Of a stretch of DNA of 64,000 bases, positions 17,518-26,497 are shown piece by piece; position 1 is the first letter of the stretch, and each line of letters begins with the position of its first letter. A model generated the notes under the pieces. The model saw only the letters and a program-made list of their open reading frames with translations, was not told the DNA's origin and did no database searches. Both the position numbers and the translations under genes were made by a program. Source of the DNA: Lachnospiraceae bacterium (GTDB lineage: Bacteria > Bacillota > Clostridia > Lachnospirales > Lachnospiraceae); assembly GCA_017432565.1 (NCBI GenBank), contig JAFRIW010000038.1, positions 1 through 64,000 on the forward strand. The letters run 5' to 3'.

Positions 17518-19863
17518 TTACTGATTCAGAAAGCATTCTGTAAACACCGATCTTCCGTCCGTACGGACCGTGATGCATCCGCACCGGTCCGTGCGGAAGA
17601 TCCGGGTTCCCTCCGGATCCGTCATCGCCTTTTCCAGTCTTTCCACAAGCTCCGCGTGCGGATGTCCGTAAAGGTTGTTTCTTCCCGCGGAAATCAGAGA
17701 ATAAAGAGGCCGGACCTGTCTCAGAAACGCCTCTCCCGTCGATCCGCGGCTTCCGTGGTGCGCCACCTTCAGCACAGTCAGATTTGCGCGCTGCCCTGCC
17801 GCCGGCTGCGGCAGAAGGTCCCTTTCCGCGCTCAGCACCTCCACCACTTCCTGTTCGCCCTCTCCTTCCAGATCGCCTGTCAGGAGCATGGAAAAATTTT
17901 TGTAACGCATCAGCAGTGTCACGGAGCCCTCATTTGCATTTTCACAGCTTTCGCCTGCCTCCGGATGCACACAGACAAGCTGCAGGATTTTGCCTGTGCT
18001 GCTCTCCTGCACAAGAGTCTTTCCTCTCGACAGATATTGCACCGGAATATCCTGCGCGGCAGCCAGTTCGAGAATCCGCAGGTAATTTTCTCCCCGGGAA
18101 GCTTCATCGATTTCCGGCAGGAAAATCTGCCCGATCCGGGGCTTAGCCGGAGACTCCTCCTTCTCCAACAGACTGATCAGCCCGCTGCAGTGATCCAAAT
18201 CGTCGTGGCTCACGACGGCGGCATCAATTTCACCGATTCCCTCATGCCGCAGGAACGGCTCCAGCTGATAAGTATACAGGTCCTGTTTTGTGGAGCTTCC
18301 TCCGTCCACCAGGACGCATCTGTCCTCAAACCGGATGATGACTGCGTCTCCCTGCCCCGCATCCAGCATATGGATCTTCAGGCCGCTCTCGTCCCGCACC
18401 AGCAGGAACAGAATACAGCAGCACAGCCACATCGCCTGAACAGCGGGCGGCACGGCAAGGCCGCCGTATTCTTCGATGCAGATCAGGGTGATCAGAAGAA
18501 GCACATAGCACAGGACCGCTGCGGCGGAAGGTGCCCCGGTGACGATCCCGCTGCCCGGCAGTTCCTGCAGAAGCAGACAGGCGCGGTGGTAGAACAGCAG
18601 AATGAAGTGCGCGGGAAGTGCCGCCGCTCTGCCGGCCTGCAGCAGTCCGGCGCCGCCCATCAGGAGCGTCAGAAGCCCGCTGATCATCACCGCGCCCATC
18701 AGCGGAATGACTGCGAGATTCAGCAGAATGGATGCTGTCGGCCAGAACCCGTACACGCACAGCTGCACCGGCAGCGCCGCCAGCGGGACAGCCAGCCCTT
18801 TTAAGATTCTTCCGGACAGATACGGCATCAGGACACAGACCCCAAGCAGGCAGGAAAAAGAAAACAGAAAACCGCTGTGATAAAGATACAGAGGCTGTTC
18901 CAGAAGCAGGAGCACCGCGGAGAGAGACAGTGCGGTCGCCGGATCATAGGTCCGTCCGAGCTGACGGGACAGAAGGTGCATTCCGAACATGAAGACCGCC
19001 CGGAAGGAGGAAGGACTCATGCCGATCATTCTTCCGTAACAGATCATCACGAAAACAGCCGTCAGCGCACAGCTCCCCTCCAGAATCTTCAGCAGTATCC
19101 GGAAACGCCGGCGCGCTCTCCGGCTCCCGAAGGAAAAGCGCGAAAGCAGCAGTGCCGCAAAGCGCCGCAGCACTCTGTACAGTCCCATTCCCATCAGGGA
19201 GATGTGCAGACCGGACACGGCGAGCACATGCAGGATCCCGCCGTCCCGGTAAACCTCCTTCATCTCCGCGGTCAGAGCCTCTCTCTCCCCGAGGAGCATC
19301 GCTTTCAGGACACCGGCATCTTCCTGTCCGCAGCAGTGATCCAGCACATCGCTGAGAAAAAGCCGCAGACGGCACAGCGTCTCCCCGAAGCGGTCACAGG
19401 AAAGCGGATCCTGCCCCTCACCCGATGAGGAAGGCATGATCACGGCGTCACTGACCCGGAAGGCGGTTTTCAGAATCTGATAATAAAGACGGCTGTCGAA
19501 TTCACCCGGATTGGATGCCTCCGGAAAGGCATACAGGCGCCCCGAAACACACACCCGCGCGCCGATGGGTACACGGGCTTCGTCGGAAAGGCTGAGCGTA
19601 CACTGAACCTTCTGCCCGGCGGGTATGGAAAGACTATTCTGCTCACGGGATACAGACCCGGCGGCGCTGCCGAGTGTCACCAGAAGTACAGGCTCCTCGC
19701 CGGGAGCTGTTTTCCGGGTCCGGAACAGGACTGTTCCGCTCACCTGCACCTGTCTGCCCTGATCAGGGCTGTAGTCCTGTGGGACAGGCCTGCCGGAAAA
19801 AAGAAAACTGAAAAAGACAGCCGCTGCAAACAGAAGCGCCAGAGCGCACAGCGGTCTTCGCAT
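17518..19863 (-). CDS. comEC: ComEC/Rec2-type DNA uptake channel protein
   Basis: Membrane protein that carries transforming DNA across the cytoplasmic membrane and probably degrades one strand. The 781-residue length is typical. Order: N-terminal membrane helix and OB-like DUF4131 region (about 1-160), the multi-helix Competence domain (about 190-490, with HVLAVSGLHISLMG and the MIGMSPSSFRAVFM segment), then a C-terminal metallo-beta-lactamase domain (about 505-760) with VVSHDDLDHCSGL and VAHHGSRGS. It is last in the run comEA-RR-HK-GerMN-comEC. Whether the organism is naturally competent cannot be told. Confidence 0.95.
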   Translation of the reverse strand: MRRPLCALALLFAAAVFFSFLFSGRPVPQDYSPDQGRQVQVSGTVLFRTRKTAPGEEPVLLVTLGSAAGSVSREQNSLSIPAGQKVQCTLSLSDEARVPIGARVCVSGRLYAFPEASNPGEFDSRLYYQILKTAFRVSDAVIMPSSSGEGQDPLSCDRFGETLCRLRLFLSDVLDHCCGQEDAGVLKAMLLGEREALTAEMKEVYRDGGILHVLAVSGLHISLMGMGLYRVLRRFAALLLSRFSFGSRRARRRFRILLKILEGSCALTAVFVMICYGRMIGMSPSSFRAVFMFGMHLLSRQLGRTYDPATALSLSAVLLLLEQPLYLYHSGFLFSFSCLLGVCVLMPYLSGRILKGLAVPLAALPVQLCVYGFWPTASILLNLAVIPLMGAVMISGLLTLLMGGAGLLQAGRAAALPAHFILLFYHRACLLLQELPGSGIVTGAPSAAAVLCYVLLLITLICIEEYGGLAVPPAVQAMWLCCCILFLLVRDESGLKIHMLDAGQGDAVIIRFEDRCVLVDGGSSTKQDLYTYQLEPFLRHEGIGEIDAAVVSHDDLDHCSGLISLLEKEESPAKPRIGQIFLPEIDEASRGENYLRILELAAAQDIPVQYLSRGKTLVQESSTGKILQLVCVHPEAGESCENANEGSVTLLMRYKNFSMLLTGDLEGEGEQEVVEVLSAERDLLPQPAAGQRANLTVLKVAHHGSRGSTGEAFLRQVRPLYSLISAGRNNLYGHPHAELVERLEKAMTDPEGTRIFRTDRCGCITVRTDGRSVFTECFLNQ

Positions 19864-19895
19864 TTTGACTGATTATCCTTTAAAAAAGCCGGAAA

Positions 19896-20852
19896 TTAAT
19901 GATCGTCCCCCGCTGTCAGCGCGTCATTTCTGCTGTAGACAGCGGACAGGTCCATGGCCTCCATAAACTCGCGGCCGATCTGTCCGTCCACCGAGATCTG
20001 GACCTTATTGACAGACGGGAGCTCTGTCAGGGAATTGACAAGTGAATAGAGCGCCACCTGCGGTGTCACGCGGTAAGGCTGTATCAGAAAGCTGTTGTCC
20101 ACATTGACATAGCACACGCCGTCCCGCGTTGTGACGGACAGCAGTTTGGTGTCGGCATTCAGCGTCGGATAGACGCCGGAGGAGATCGGTCCCTTCAGGA
20201 CAGCCTCCGTCACGACACGTTCAATGGAAACGTTGCTGTTATAGACAATGGTGCGGTAGGTGTCCACCAGCCGGTCACCAGTCTCACTGGCAAAATAAAG
20301 ATGCAGACGGATGCGCTCATAATCCTCCAGCTCATTGCCGGAGTTGAAGATAAAGCGTTTTTCATTCATCGGGCCTATGGGCTCTTTGTCCGGGCCGAGG
20401 AGCTCCTCTCCTCCCACCAGGAAGCAGACCTCCTCTACTCCGTCAATCTGACAGAGCGTGCTGACGATCGCGGCCCGCACCAGAATCTCATGGGTCGGCT
20501 CCAGCGTGAAATAGCCGTCCGACAGATCCAGTGTCAGAACTTCTTCCTGCAGCCGGTCTTCCATTACCGTAAACCCGTTGACCGGGGTAAAATAGCCGAC
20601 CTCATTTGTCGGCGCACACAGCTGCTCAATCAGTTCGTCGGAAAGCAGCTGCGCATCCGTTGTATCAGTACGGTATTCCACCGGGCAGATGGTCGTATCT
20701 GCCTTGTTGATGTAATAGACACGGTAAACATTTCCGCCTTTGCCCGCACTTTTCCCTCCCGTTCCGCAGGCGGACAGCGCAAGCACCAGCAGTGCAGTCA
20801 GAAGGGTCACAAGGCATCGTGTATGGCAGTTCTTCAGAATCAGATTTCTCAT
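19896..20852 (-). CDS. GerMN-domain lipoprotein
   Basis: A 318-residue exported protein with an N-terminal hydrophobic helix and lipobox LALSAC around residues 24-29, so probably anchored outside the membrane. Two GerMN-like modules follow, with the hallmark pattern of amino-acid stretches near VYYINKADTTICPVEY and LHLYFASETGDRLVDTYRTIVY. In Bacillus GerM works in spore-wall formation and germination; in vegetative clostridial operons such proteins are uncharacterised. The start codon overlaps the kinase stop (ATGA), with GGGAGG upstream, so its expression is tied to the sensor kinase and it may sense or act at the envelope. Confidence 0.87.
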   Translation of the reverse strand: MRNLILKNCHTRCLVTLLTALLVLALSACGTGGKSAGKGGNVYRVYYINKADTTICPVEYRTDTTDAQLLSDELIEQLCAPTNEVGYFTPVNGFTVMEDRLQEEVLTLDLSDGYFTLEPTHEILVRAAIVSTLCQIDGVEEVCFLVGGEELLGPDKEPIGPMNEKRFIFNSGNELEDYERIRLHLYFASETGDRLVDTYRTIVYNSNVSIERVVTEAVLKGPISSGVYPTLNADTKLLSVTTRDGVCYVNVDNSFLIQPYRVTPQVALYSLVNSLTELPSVNKVQISVDGQIGREFMEAMDLSAVYSRNDALTAGDDH

Positions 20853-22390
20853 TGTACCATCCTCCCGGAAACCGCCGCACCGAGCGTCTGACCGGATCCC
20901 GCCGTATAAGACAGCGGTATCCGCATGACGAAGGAAGTACCCTCTCCCTCCTTCGATTCAACATCTATCGAGCCGCGGTGTGCCAGCACGACGCTGCGGA
21001 CGATCGACAGGCCCAGGCCTGTTCCGCCGATTTCTCTGGATCTGGATTTGTCGACCCGGTAGAACCGCTCGAAGATCTGGCTCACGGCCTCCTCCGGAAT
21101 GCCGATGCCGGTGTCCTGCACCGTCAGGATAAATTCCTTGTGATCGGCGTCCAGCGTCACGGTCACATTGCCGTGATCCTTATTGTATTTGACCGCGTTT
21201 TCGATCAGGTTTGTGAAGGCCATTGTCATCTTCACTTCGTCGATCTCCGCCGTCACCGAGCGCTCCGCCACCAGCGTCAGCTCGATGTCATGCCGCTGTG
21301 CGAGCGGCTGCACGCGCTTTAAGACGACCTCCAGCAGCTCCTCGATATTGACGCTGGAAATATTCATGGTCACCTGCCGCCTGTCCATTTTGGAGAGGGA
21401 AAGCAGTTCCGCAATGATCTTGTTCTCACGGTCAATCTCATTGTCGATATCCTGCAGGAACTCCCGGTACATCTCCGGCGGGACCTCCTCCTGCTGAAGC
21501 AGTGAGTCCGCCAGCACCTTCATGGAAGTCATGGGTGTTTTCAGCTCATGAGACACATTGGAGACAAACTCCTGACGAGAGGCGTCGAGGGCGCGCATGC
21601 GGCCCAGCACCTGGTTGAAGGCATTCACAATGTGCTCGGTCTCCAGGTAGTCGTTGACCTTCACCGGATCGCTGGAATAGCCCGAACGGACCTCGCTGAT
21701 CGCTTTTGTCAGCCGGTCAAACGGACGCAGCAGAAGGTATGTGGAAAGAATGGTAATCGCCAGGATCACCAGAACCAGAATAATCTGAATCAGCGTAGCC
21801 TGCCGTCCCAGCAGGTCCAGCGTCGCGACAATGGAATCCGTGGAAATGCTCGCCAGAATGACGCCCCGCACCACTTCGCTGGTCACCGTCTGTCCCCAGG
21901 TGTACTCACTGTATTCCAGCGACGGTGTCTCCGCGATCGGCACAATGACATCGATGTAGTTATCCGCCCTGACATAATTGGATGTCTGCCCGGCAGAACC
22001 CTTTCTGAGGCAGTTGACCACATCCTCCGAGATGACGATTTTGTCCTCGGACATGCCGAAGGTATCCTTCACGACGCGCAGGTTCTCGTCGATGATCAGG
22101 ACGCGCCCGTCATACAGAGACGAAAACTGCGTCAGCTCGGCATTGATGATGTCGTTCTCGGGATGATGGAGATAATCGTAATTGATCAGGTGATTCGCAA
22201 GAACACGCAGCTGGGTTGAGACCTCGGATGTGCGCACATTGACCACCCGCTGCTCATAGCTGCTCAGGATCGCAATCCGCATGATGCTGCAGGGAATAAT
22301 ACCGATCAGAAGGCAGAGCACGATAATCCGGATCTTCAGGCTCCGCAGGATCGGAAACTGCTGGACAAGTTTATGAACAAGCTTCTTCAT
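20849..22390 (-). CDS. Membrane sensor histidine kinase
   Basis: A 513-residue kinase with transmembrane helix 1 (about 20-42), an extracytoplasmic sensor domain (about 43-197), helix 2 (about 198-221), a HAMP domain (about 222-270), the phospho-acceptor His281 in VSNVSHELKTPM, and a HATPase domain with DTGIGIPEEA and GTGLGLS. The overall plan is like WalK/PhoR kinases but without a recognisable PAS domain. It starts 12 bases after the response regulator gene, its obvious partner, and overlaps the GerMN lipoprotein gene. The signal is unknown; placement suggests cell-envelope sensing. Confidence 0.95.
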   Translation of the reverse strand: MKKLVHKLVQQFPILRSLKIRIIVLCLLIGIIPCSIMRIAILSSYEQRVVNVRTSEVSTQLRVLANHLINYDYLHHPENDIINAELTQFSSLYDGRVLIIDENLRVVKDTFGMSEDKIVISEDVVNCLRKGSAGQTSNYVRADNYIDVIVPIAETPSLEYSEYTWGQTVTSEVVRGVILASISTDSIVATLDLLGRQATLIQIILVLVILAITILSTYLLLRPFDRLTKAISEVRSGYSSDPVKVNDYLETEHIVNAFNQVLGRMRALDASRQEFVSNVSHELKTPMTSMKVLADSLLQQEEVPPEMYREFLQDIDNEIDRENKIIAELLSLSKMDRRQVTMNISSVNIEELLEVVLKRVQPLAQRHDIELTLVAERSVTAEIDEVKMTMAFTNLIENAVKYNKDHGNVTVTLDADHKEFILTVQDTGIGIPEEAVSQIFERFYRVDKSRSREIGGTGLGLSIVRSVVLAHRGSIDVESKEGEGTSFVMRIPLSYTAGSGQTLGAAVSGRMVQ

Positions 22391-22402
22391 TCCGATCCGG
22401 TC

Positions 22403-23113
22403 TTACGCCTTGGCGGCATGCTCTTTGTAATAATATCCGACGCCCCACTTGGTCTGCACATAAATCGGTTCAGACGGGTTGGGTTCGATTTTCTCTCTGA
22501 GTCTGCGGATGTGAACGTCCACCGTGCGCTCATCGCCCGGGAAGTCCGCGCCCCAGACCAGCTGCAGCAGCTTCTCGCGCCCGTAGACCTTTCCCGGATG
22601 CGTCATCAGAAGATCCAGCAGTTCGAATTCCTTGGAGGTCAGCTTGATCTCCCGGTCCTCGATCTCAAACCGTCTGTCTTCCCTGTACAGCTTCAGATCG
22701 CCGCTCACCACCACATCCGGCTTCTCCGCCTCACGGACGGTGCTTCCTCTGGATGCAGTCCTTCTGAGGATCGCCTTGATGCGTGCCTTGACCTCGAGAA
22801 TATTGAAGGGCTTGGTGACATAATCATCGGCCCCGTATTCCAGACCCATGATCTTGTCCATATCCTCTCCCTTCGCGGTCACCATGATGATCGGAACGTC
22901 CGAGAACTCCCGGACCTGCTGGCAGACTTCCAGCCCGCTGATCCGGGGAAGCATCAGATCCAGCAGCATCAGATCATAGTCTGTGCTACCGGCCATACGG
23001 ACCGCTTCCTCTCCGTCATAGGCGCAGTCGACCTGATAGCCCTCCTGCTCCAGAGAGAAACGCAGTCCTTTTACAATCAGTTTTTCATCATCTACAATCA
23101 GTATTTTCGCCAT
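22403..23113 (-). CDS. OmpR/PhoB-family response regulator
   Basis: A 236-residue two-domain regulator: receiver domain (about 1-120) with the acidic pair VDDE, phospho-acceptor Asp52 in LLDLMLP, the Thr and Lys motifs MVTAK and VTKPFN, followed by a winged-helix DNA-binding domain (about 135-230) with ELTSKEFELLDLLM-like and RTVDVHIRRLREKIE motifs. It resembles WalR/VicR in length and in the recognition helix, but no essential-gene context (walHIJ) is present, so the specific name is withheld. It lies 29 bases after comEA and 12 bases before the kinase. Confidence 0.95.
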   Translation of the reverse strand: MAKILIVDDEKLIVKGLRFSLEQEGYQVDCAYDGEEAVRMAGSTDYDLMLLDLMLPRISGLEVCQQVREFSDVPIIMVTAKGEDMDKIMGLEYGADDYVTKPFNILEVKARIKAILRRTASRGSTVREAEKPDVVVSGDLKLYREDRRFEIEDREIKLTSKEFELLDLLMTHPGKVYGREKLLQLVWGADFPGDERTVDVHIRRLREKIEPNPSEPIYVQTKWGVGYYYKEHAAKA

Positions 23114-23142
23114 ATTCTGTACTACCTTATATCTGATCCGTC

Positions 23143-23775
23143 TTATCTGACGATAACAGAATCCTTTAATTTGTCAAAACTTGCCTGTCCGATCCCGGAT
23201 ACCTGCATCAGTTCCTCCGCGCTCTCAAAACCGCCGCTGCGCGCGCGGTATTCCAGAATCGCTTCTGCCTTCGCAGGTCCGATCCCCGGCAGTGTCTGCA
23301 GCAGATCGGAGTCTGCCGTATTCAGGTCCACTTTTCCGCCGGCTGCCCTCTCCTGCATTTCCGATAAGGAAAGTGCTGCGCTCTCACTGCGGTCCGGTAT
23401 CCACAGCTTCTCCCCGTCCGTCAGTACAAGTGCCTGATTCACATAGGATGTGTCCGCGTCCGGCAGAAAACCGCCGGCCGCCTCGATCGCTTCGTAGACC
23501 CTTGTTCCCAGCGGGAACTCATAGACGCCTTCCCGTGCTACCTGTCCGCACACAAAGACACAGACTGTCTCCTGTTCCGCTTCTTCTCCGCCGGAAGCTT
23601 CAGCTTCGCCGGCCGATGCCTGCGCATCGGCTTCTGCTTCCCGCACAGAAGCGTTCTGCTCCTCCAGAATTGTCACCGAAGGCTCCGGCTTCCCGCAGGA
23701 AAAAACACCCGCGTCCACCAGAATGACAGACGCCGCAATCAGCAGCCATTTTGCTTTCAATCTGTTTATTTTCAT
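23143..23775 (-). CDS. comEA: ComEA-like DNA-binding protein (SLBB plus helix-hairpin-helix)
   Basis: Surface DNA receptor type protein of the competence machinery. 210 residues: an N-terminal membrane helix (about 9-24) with a possible but non-classical lipobox VFSC, an acidic A/E/S-rich linker (about 35-70), an SLBB domain (about 71-128; VFVCGQVAREGVYEFPLGTRV), and tandem helix-hairpin-helix motifs at the C-terminus (about 148-208; LNTADSDLLQTLPGIGPAKA and VSGIGQASF). First gene of the five-gene run that ends with comEC; the usual comEB is absent. Confidence 0.93.
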   Translation of the reverse strand: MKINRLKAKWLLIAASVILVDAGVFSCGKPEPSVTILEEQNASVREAEADAQASAGEAEASGGEEAEQETVCVFVCGQVAREGVYEFPLGTRVYEAIEAAGGFLPDADTSYVNQALVLTDGEKLWIPDRSESAALSLSEMQERAAGGKVDLNTADSDLLQTLPGIGPAKAEAILEYRARSGGFESAEELMQVSGIGQASFDKLKDSVIVR

Positions 23776-23827
23776 CCGCAGTTCCTCTCAGCTTCAGCTG
23801 AAAGGTTCCCCCACTGCGCACGGTATT

Positions 23828-23856
23828 ATTGTAGTAGAGAAAGCCGAAAAAAACAA
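23828..23856 (-). promoter_or_regulatory. Possible promoter of comEA and the following genes
   Basis: Minus-strand TTGTTT, 17-base spacer, TACAAT. The -10 matches five of six, the -35 only three of six. It lies about 50 bases upstream of the comEA start. Confidence 0.38.
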
Positions 23857-23884
23857 TGGCAGACGGAAGCTTCCGGGCCTTTCT

Positions 23885-25243
23885 TCAGTTGCCGGAATCC
23901 TCCGGAAGCTGTGCCGAGATGTCCACATATTCCGGTGCTTCGATCTCGGGAATCTCCCGCTCCTCACCGGTCAGCTGCAGCAGAATCTGCGCCTCCAGGG
24001 TGCGCAGCTCCTCTCCCGCATCCGCGCCGTTCCAGACATTGGAGAGCGTGTTTTCCATAAACATCCAGAAATTGGAGGTCTCCGGCATTTTGGAGATCGG
24101 GACGCTGTCCGCATAGGCCTCGAAGAATCCGTTCATATGCTCGTCTTCGTACCGATAGCCCGCGGTCGCAGGTGCCTTTCCGCTGCGCTCATACAGCTCG
24201 CCCTTGCTGATCAGCAGGTACTGGATAAAGCGGTTTGCCGCCTCCTGCTGTGAAGAATAGCCGTTCACTACCAGGCAGTCCGTGACGGACATGGTCCGTG
24301 TCGTGAGCGTGTCGGTCATATCCGGGAGCTGCAGGACGCCGTATTCAAAATCCATCTCCCCGCTCTCCGCCTTCTTCCGGAGTTTTTCCGCCGCATCGGT
24401 CGTCGCAACCGTAAAGACGATTTTGCCCGCGGCAAAATCCTCCAGAACCGATTCATAGTCATCTGTCCGCATATCGACGGAGAAGAACTGTCCCAGCTGC
24501 TGATAGACCTGCAGACTCTGGATCGCCTCCGGCGTATAGATCCGGACCTGATCCCGGTTGTCGCCGTCCGGTCCGCCCACATCGATGCAGCTGCCGACGA
24601 AATAGAAGTTGTTGAAAATATCGGAGACATCCCACTTGAAGATGGCATCCACGCCCTCCGGCGCGTTGTAGCTGTCCGCCAGCCGGATAATATCCAGAAT
24701 GGTCCGCGGCTGCGCCTCCGACACGTCAATGCCGGCCTGCTCCGCCATCTGCGCCAGAAGAGTCTTATTGTATAACAGGGCCGAAGTCTCAAAGAAGAAC
24801 GGATAGGCGACCTTTTCCCCGTGCCAGGTCACGGCGTGCTGCGCCGCCTCGGGAAACAGCGTCGTATCCTGAAAATGCACATCATCCCGGATCCCGGCCG
24901 CCAGCCCGGAGAGCGCCGCTTTGCCCAGCAGATTATTCGTAATGACATAGACATCCGGAAAGTCCCGGCCGTTCACCGAGGCTTTCCCGATGGTCTCAAG
25001 AAACTCCACATCCGCCACATAGTGCGGCTCGACGCGGTATCTCGTCTGTGCGCCGTTGTAGGCCACTGCCGCCTGCGTGAAATAGTCCGTCAGGTCCTCA
25101 TCGTTATACCAGACATTGATGGTGTCCCTGCCGTCGAACAGTGCGCCGGAACCCTCCTGATGCACCTCGCGCGCCGTGAGCAGCAGCACGATCAGAAGCA
25201 CCGCGGCCGCAGCCGCGGAAAGCAGTCTCGATCTGAGCGTCAT
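23885..25243 (-). CDS. Orphan extracellular solute-binding protein (ABC family 1 type)
   Basis: A 452-residue protein with an N-terminal hydrophobic segment (about 5-23) lacking a lipobox cysteine, then a bilobed sugar-binding-protein-like body (INVWYNDEDLTDYFTQAA; PDVYVITNNLLGKAALSG; YPFFFETSALLYNKTLL). Such proteins normally deliver sugars to an ABC permease, but no permease or ATPase gene is nearby. Its start overlaps the argD stop by four bases, so it is the translationally coupled last gene of the arginine operon. Its ligand is unknown; a membrane-anchored sensor or amino-acid/peptide binder is possible. Confidence 0.83.
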   Translation of the reverse strand: MTLRSRLLSAAAAAVLLIVLLLTAREVHQEGSGALFDGRDTINVWYNDEDLTDYFTQAAVAYNGAQTRYRVEPHYVADVEFLETIGKASVNGRDFPDVYVITNNLLGKAALSGLAAGIRDDVHFQDTTLFPEAAQHAVTWHGEKVAYPFFFETSALLYNKTLLAQMAEQAGIDVSEAQPRTILDIIRLADSYNAPEGVDAIFKWDVSDIFNNFYFVGSCIDVGGPDGDNRDQVRIYTPEAIQSLQVYQQLGQFFSVDMRTDDYESVLEDFAAGKIVFTVATTDAAEKLRKKAESGEMDFEYGVLQLPDMTDTLTTRTMSVTDCLVVNGYSSQQEAANRFIQYLLISKGELYERSGKAPATAGYRYEDEHMNGFFEAYADSVPISKMPETSNFWMFMENTLSNVWNGADAGEELRTLEAQILLQLTGEEREIPEIEAPEYVDISAQLPEDSGN

Positions 25244-26448
25244 GCCTCCTCCGTTTCGCGGATCGCCTGCTCCAGGATCTCCGCCATCTCATCAATATGT
25301 TCTTTTTCAATGATCAGCGGCGGCACGAAACGCAGAATGTCGGCTCCCGCATTGATCAGAATAAGTCCTCTGTCCATGGCCGCGCGGATCACCGGCGCCA
25401 CCGGTCTGTCAAAGACCAGCCCCTGCATGAGCCCGCATCCTCTGCGCTGAAGAATGCACGGATGCGCTGCCGCGATCTCGTCCAGCTTCTTTTCAAAATA
25501 CGGCGCAATCTCCTTTACATGCCCCGGAATATCGCGCTCCTCGTACTGACGCAGCACCTCGCACACGGCCGCAGCCGCAAAAGGATTGCCGCCGTAGGTC
25601 GTACCGTGATCGCCCGGAACAAGCGATTTTGCCGCTGTCTCCTCCGTCATCAGGAATGCGCCCACCGGAACACCGCATCCGAGCGCCTTGGCGCAGGTCA
25701 TGATATCCGGCTTCACGCCGTGGTTCTGGAAAGCGAACATGGAACCGGTCCGTCCCATTCCGCACTGAATTTCATCAAAAATCAGAAGAATGCCCTTCTC
25801 ATCGCACAGACTCCGGACTTCCTTCAGGAACTCCGTCGTCGCCGGAATCAGTCCGCCCTCGCCCTGTACAACCTCAAGGATCACGGCGCAGGTATTCTCC
25901 GTCACCAGCGCTCGCACCGATTCCGCATCGTTGAATTTCGCAAAACGGACCTGCCGGTCGATGGTCTCAAAGTCCTCGCGGTAGTGGGCATTGCCTGTCA
26001 CTGACAGCGCACCGATCGTGCGTCCGTGGAAGCTGTGCTCCATGGCGATGATCTCGCTGCGGCCGCCCGTGCCCTTCCCGGAGTGAACTTTCATGGCGGA
26101 CTTGATGGCGCCTTCAACGGCCTCCGCGCCGCTGTTCGTAAAGAACACGCGGTCCATGCCCGTCACTTCCTTGAGCTTGTGCGCCGCCTGAATCGCGGGC
26201 ACATTGTAATAATAATTCGACGTGTGCAGCAGCTTGTCGATCTGACGCTTTAAGGCATCATTATAAGCCTGATTGGCGTAGCCGAGGGCAAAAACCGCGA
26301 TTCCCGCGACAAAGTCCAGATACTTCTTTCCTTCGATATCATAGAGATATACGCCCTCGCCCCGGTCCAGGACAACCTGATACCGGTTATAAGTGTGCAG
26401 CAGATCCCGCTCCGCCTGTTCGATCAGCATCTTCGTACTTTCTTCCAT
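25240..26448 (-). CDS. argD: Acetylornithine aminotransferase
   Basis: PLP-dependent conversion of N-acetylglutamate semialdehyde to N-acetylornithine in arginine synthesis. 402 residues from the ATG at 26448, chosen because AAGGAGG lies nine bases upstream and the protein then begins at the family's usual place (MEESTKMLIEQAERDLLHTYNR); an in-frame extension of 79 residues runs through the argB 3' region and is not protein-like. Motifs: NSGAEAVEGAIK, FHGRTIGALS, LIFDEIQCGMGRTG and the PLP-Lys in TCAKALGCGVPVGA. Part of argC-GNAT-argJ-argB-argD. Confidence 0.96.
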   Translation of the reverse strand: MEESTKMLIEQAERDLLHTYNRYQVVLDRGEGVYLYDIEGKKYLDFVAGIAVFALGYANQAYNDALKRQIDKLLHTSNYYYNVPAIQAAHKLKEVTGMDRVFFTNSGAEAVEGAIKSAMKVHSGKGTGGRSEIIAMEHSFHGRTIGALSVTGNAHYREDFETIDRQVRFAKFNDAESVRALVTENTCAVILEVVQGEGGLIPATTEFLKEVRSLCDEKGILLIFDEIQCGMGRTGSMFAFQNHGVKPDIMTCAKALGCGVPVGAFLMTEETAAKSLVPGDHGTTYGGNPFAAAAVCEVLRQYEERDIPGHVKEIAPYFEKKLDEIAAAHPCILQRRGCGLMQGLVFDRPVAPVIRAAMDRGLILINAGADILRFVPPLIIEKEHIDEMAEILEQAIRETEEA

Positions 26449-26497
26449 CCCGAATTCCTCCTTCCGGCGGCTGTGCCGGTCCCGATCTGTTGATCTG

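Noticed and set aside
22403..23113. Naming the regulator WalR/VicR and its kinase WalK
   Set aside because: Sequence style is similar, but the kinase lacks a visible PAS domain and the walHIJ genes are absent, so the specific name is not supported.
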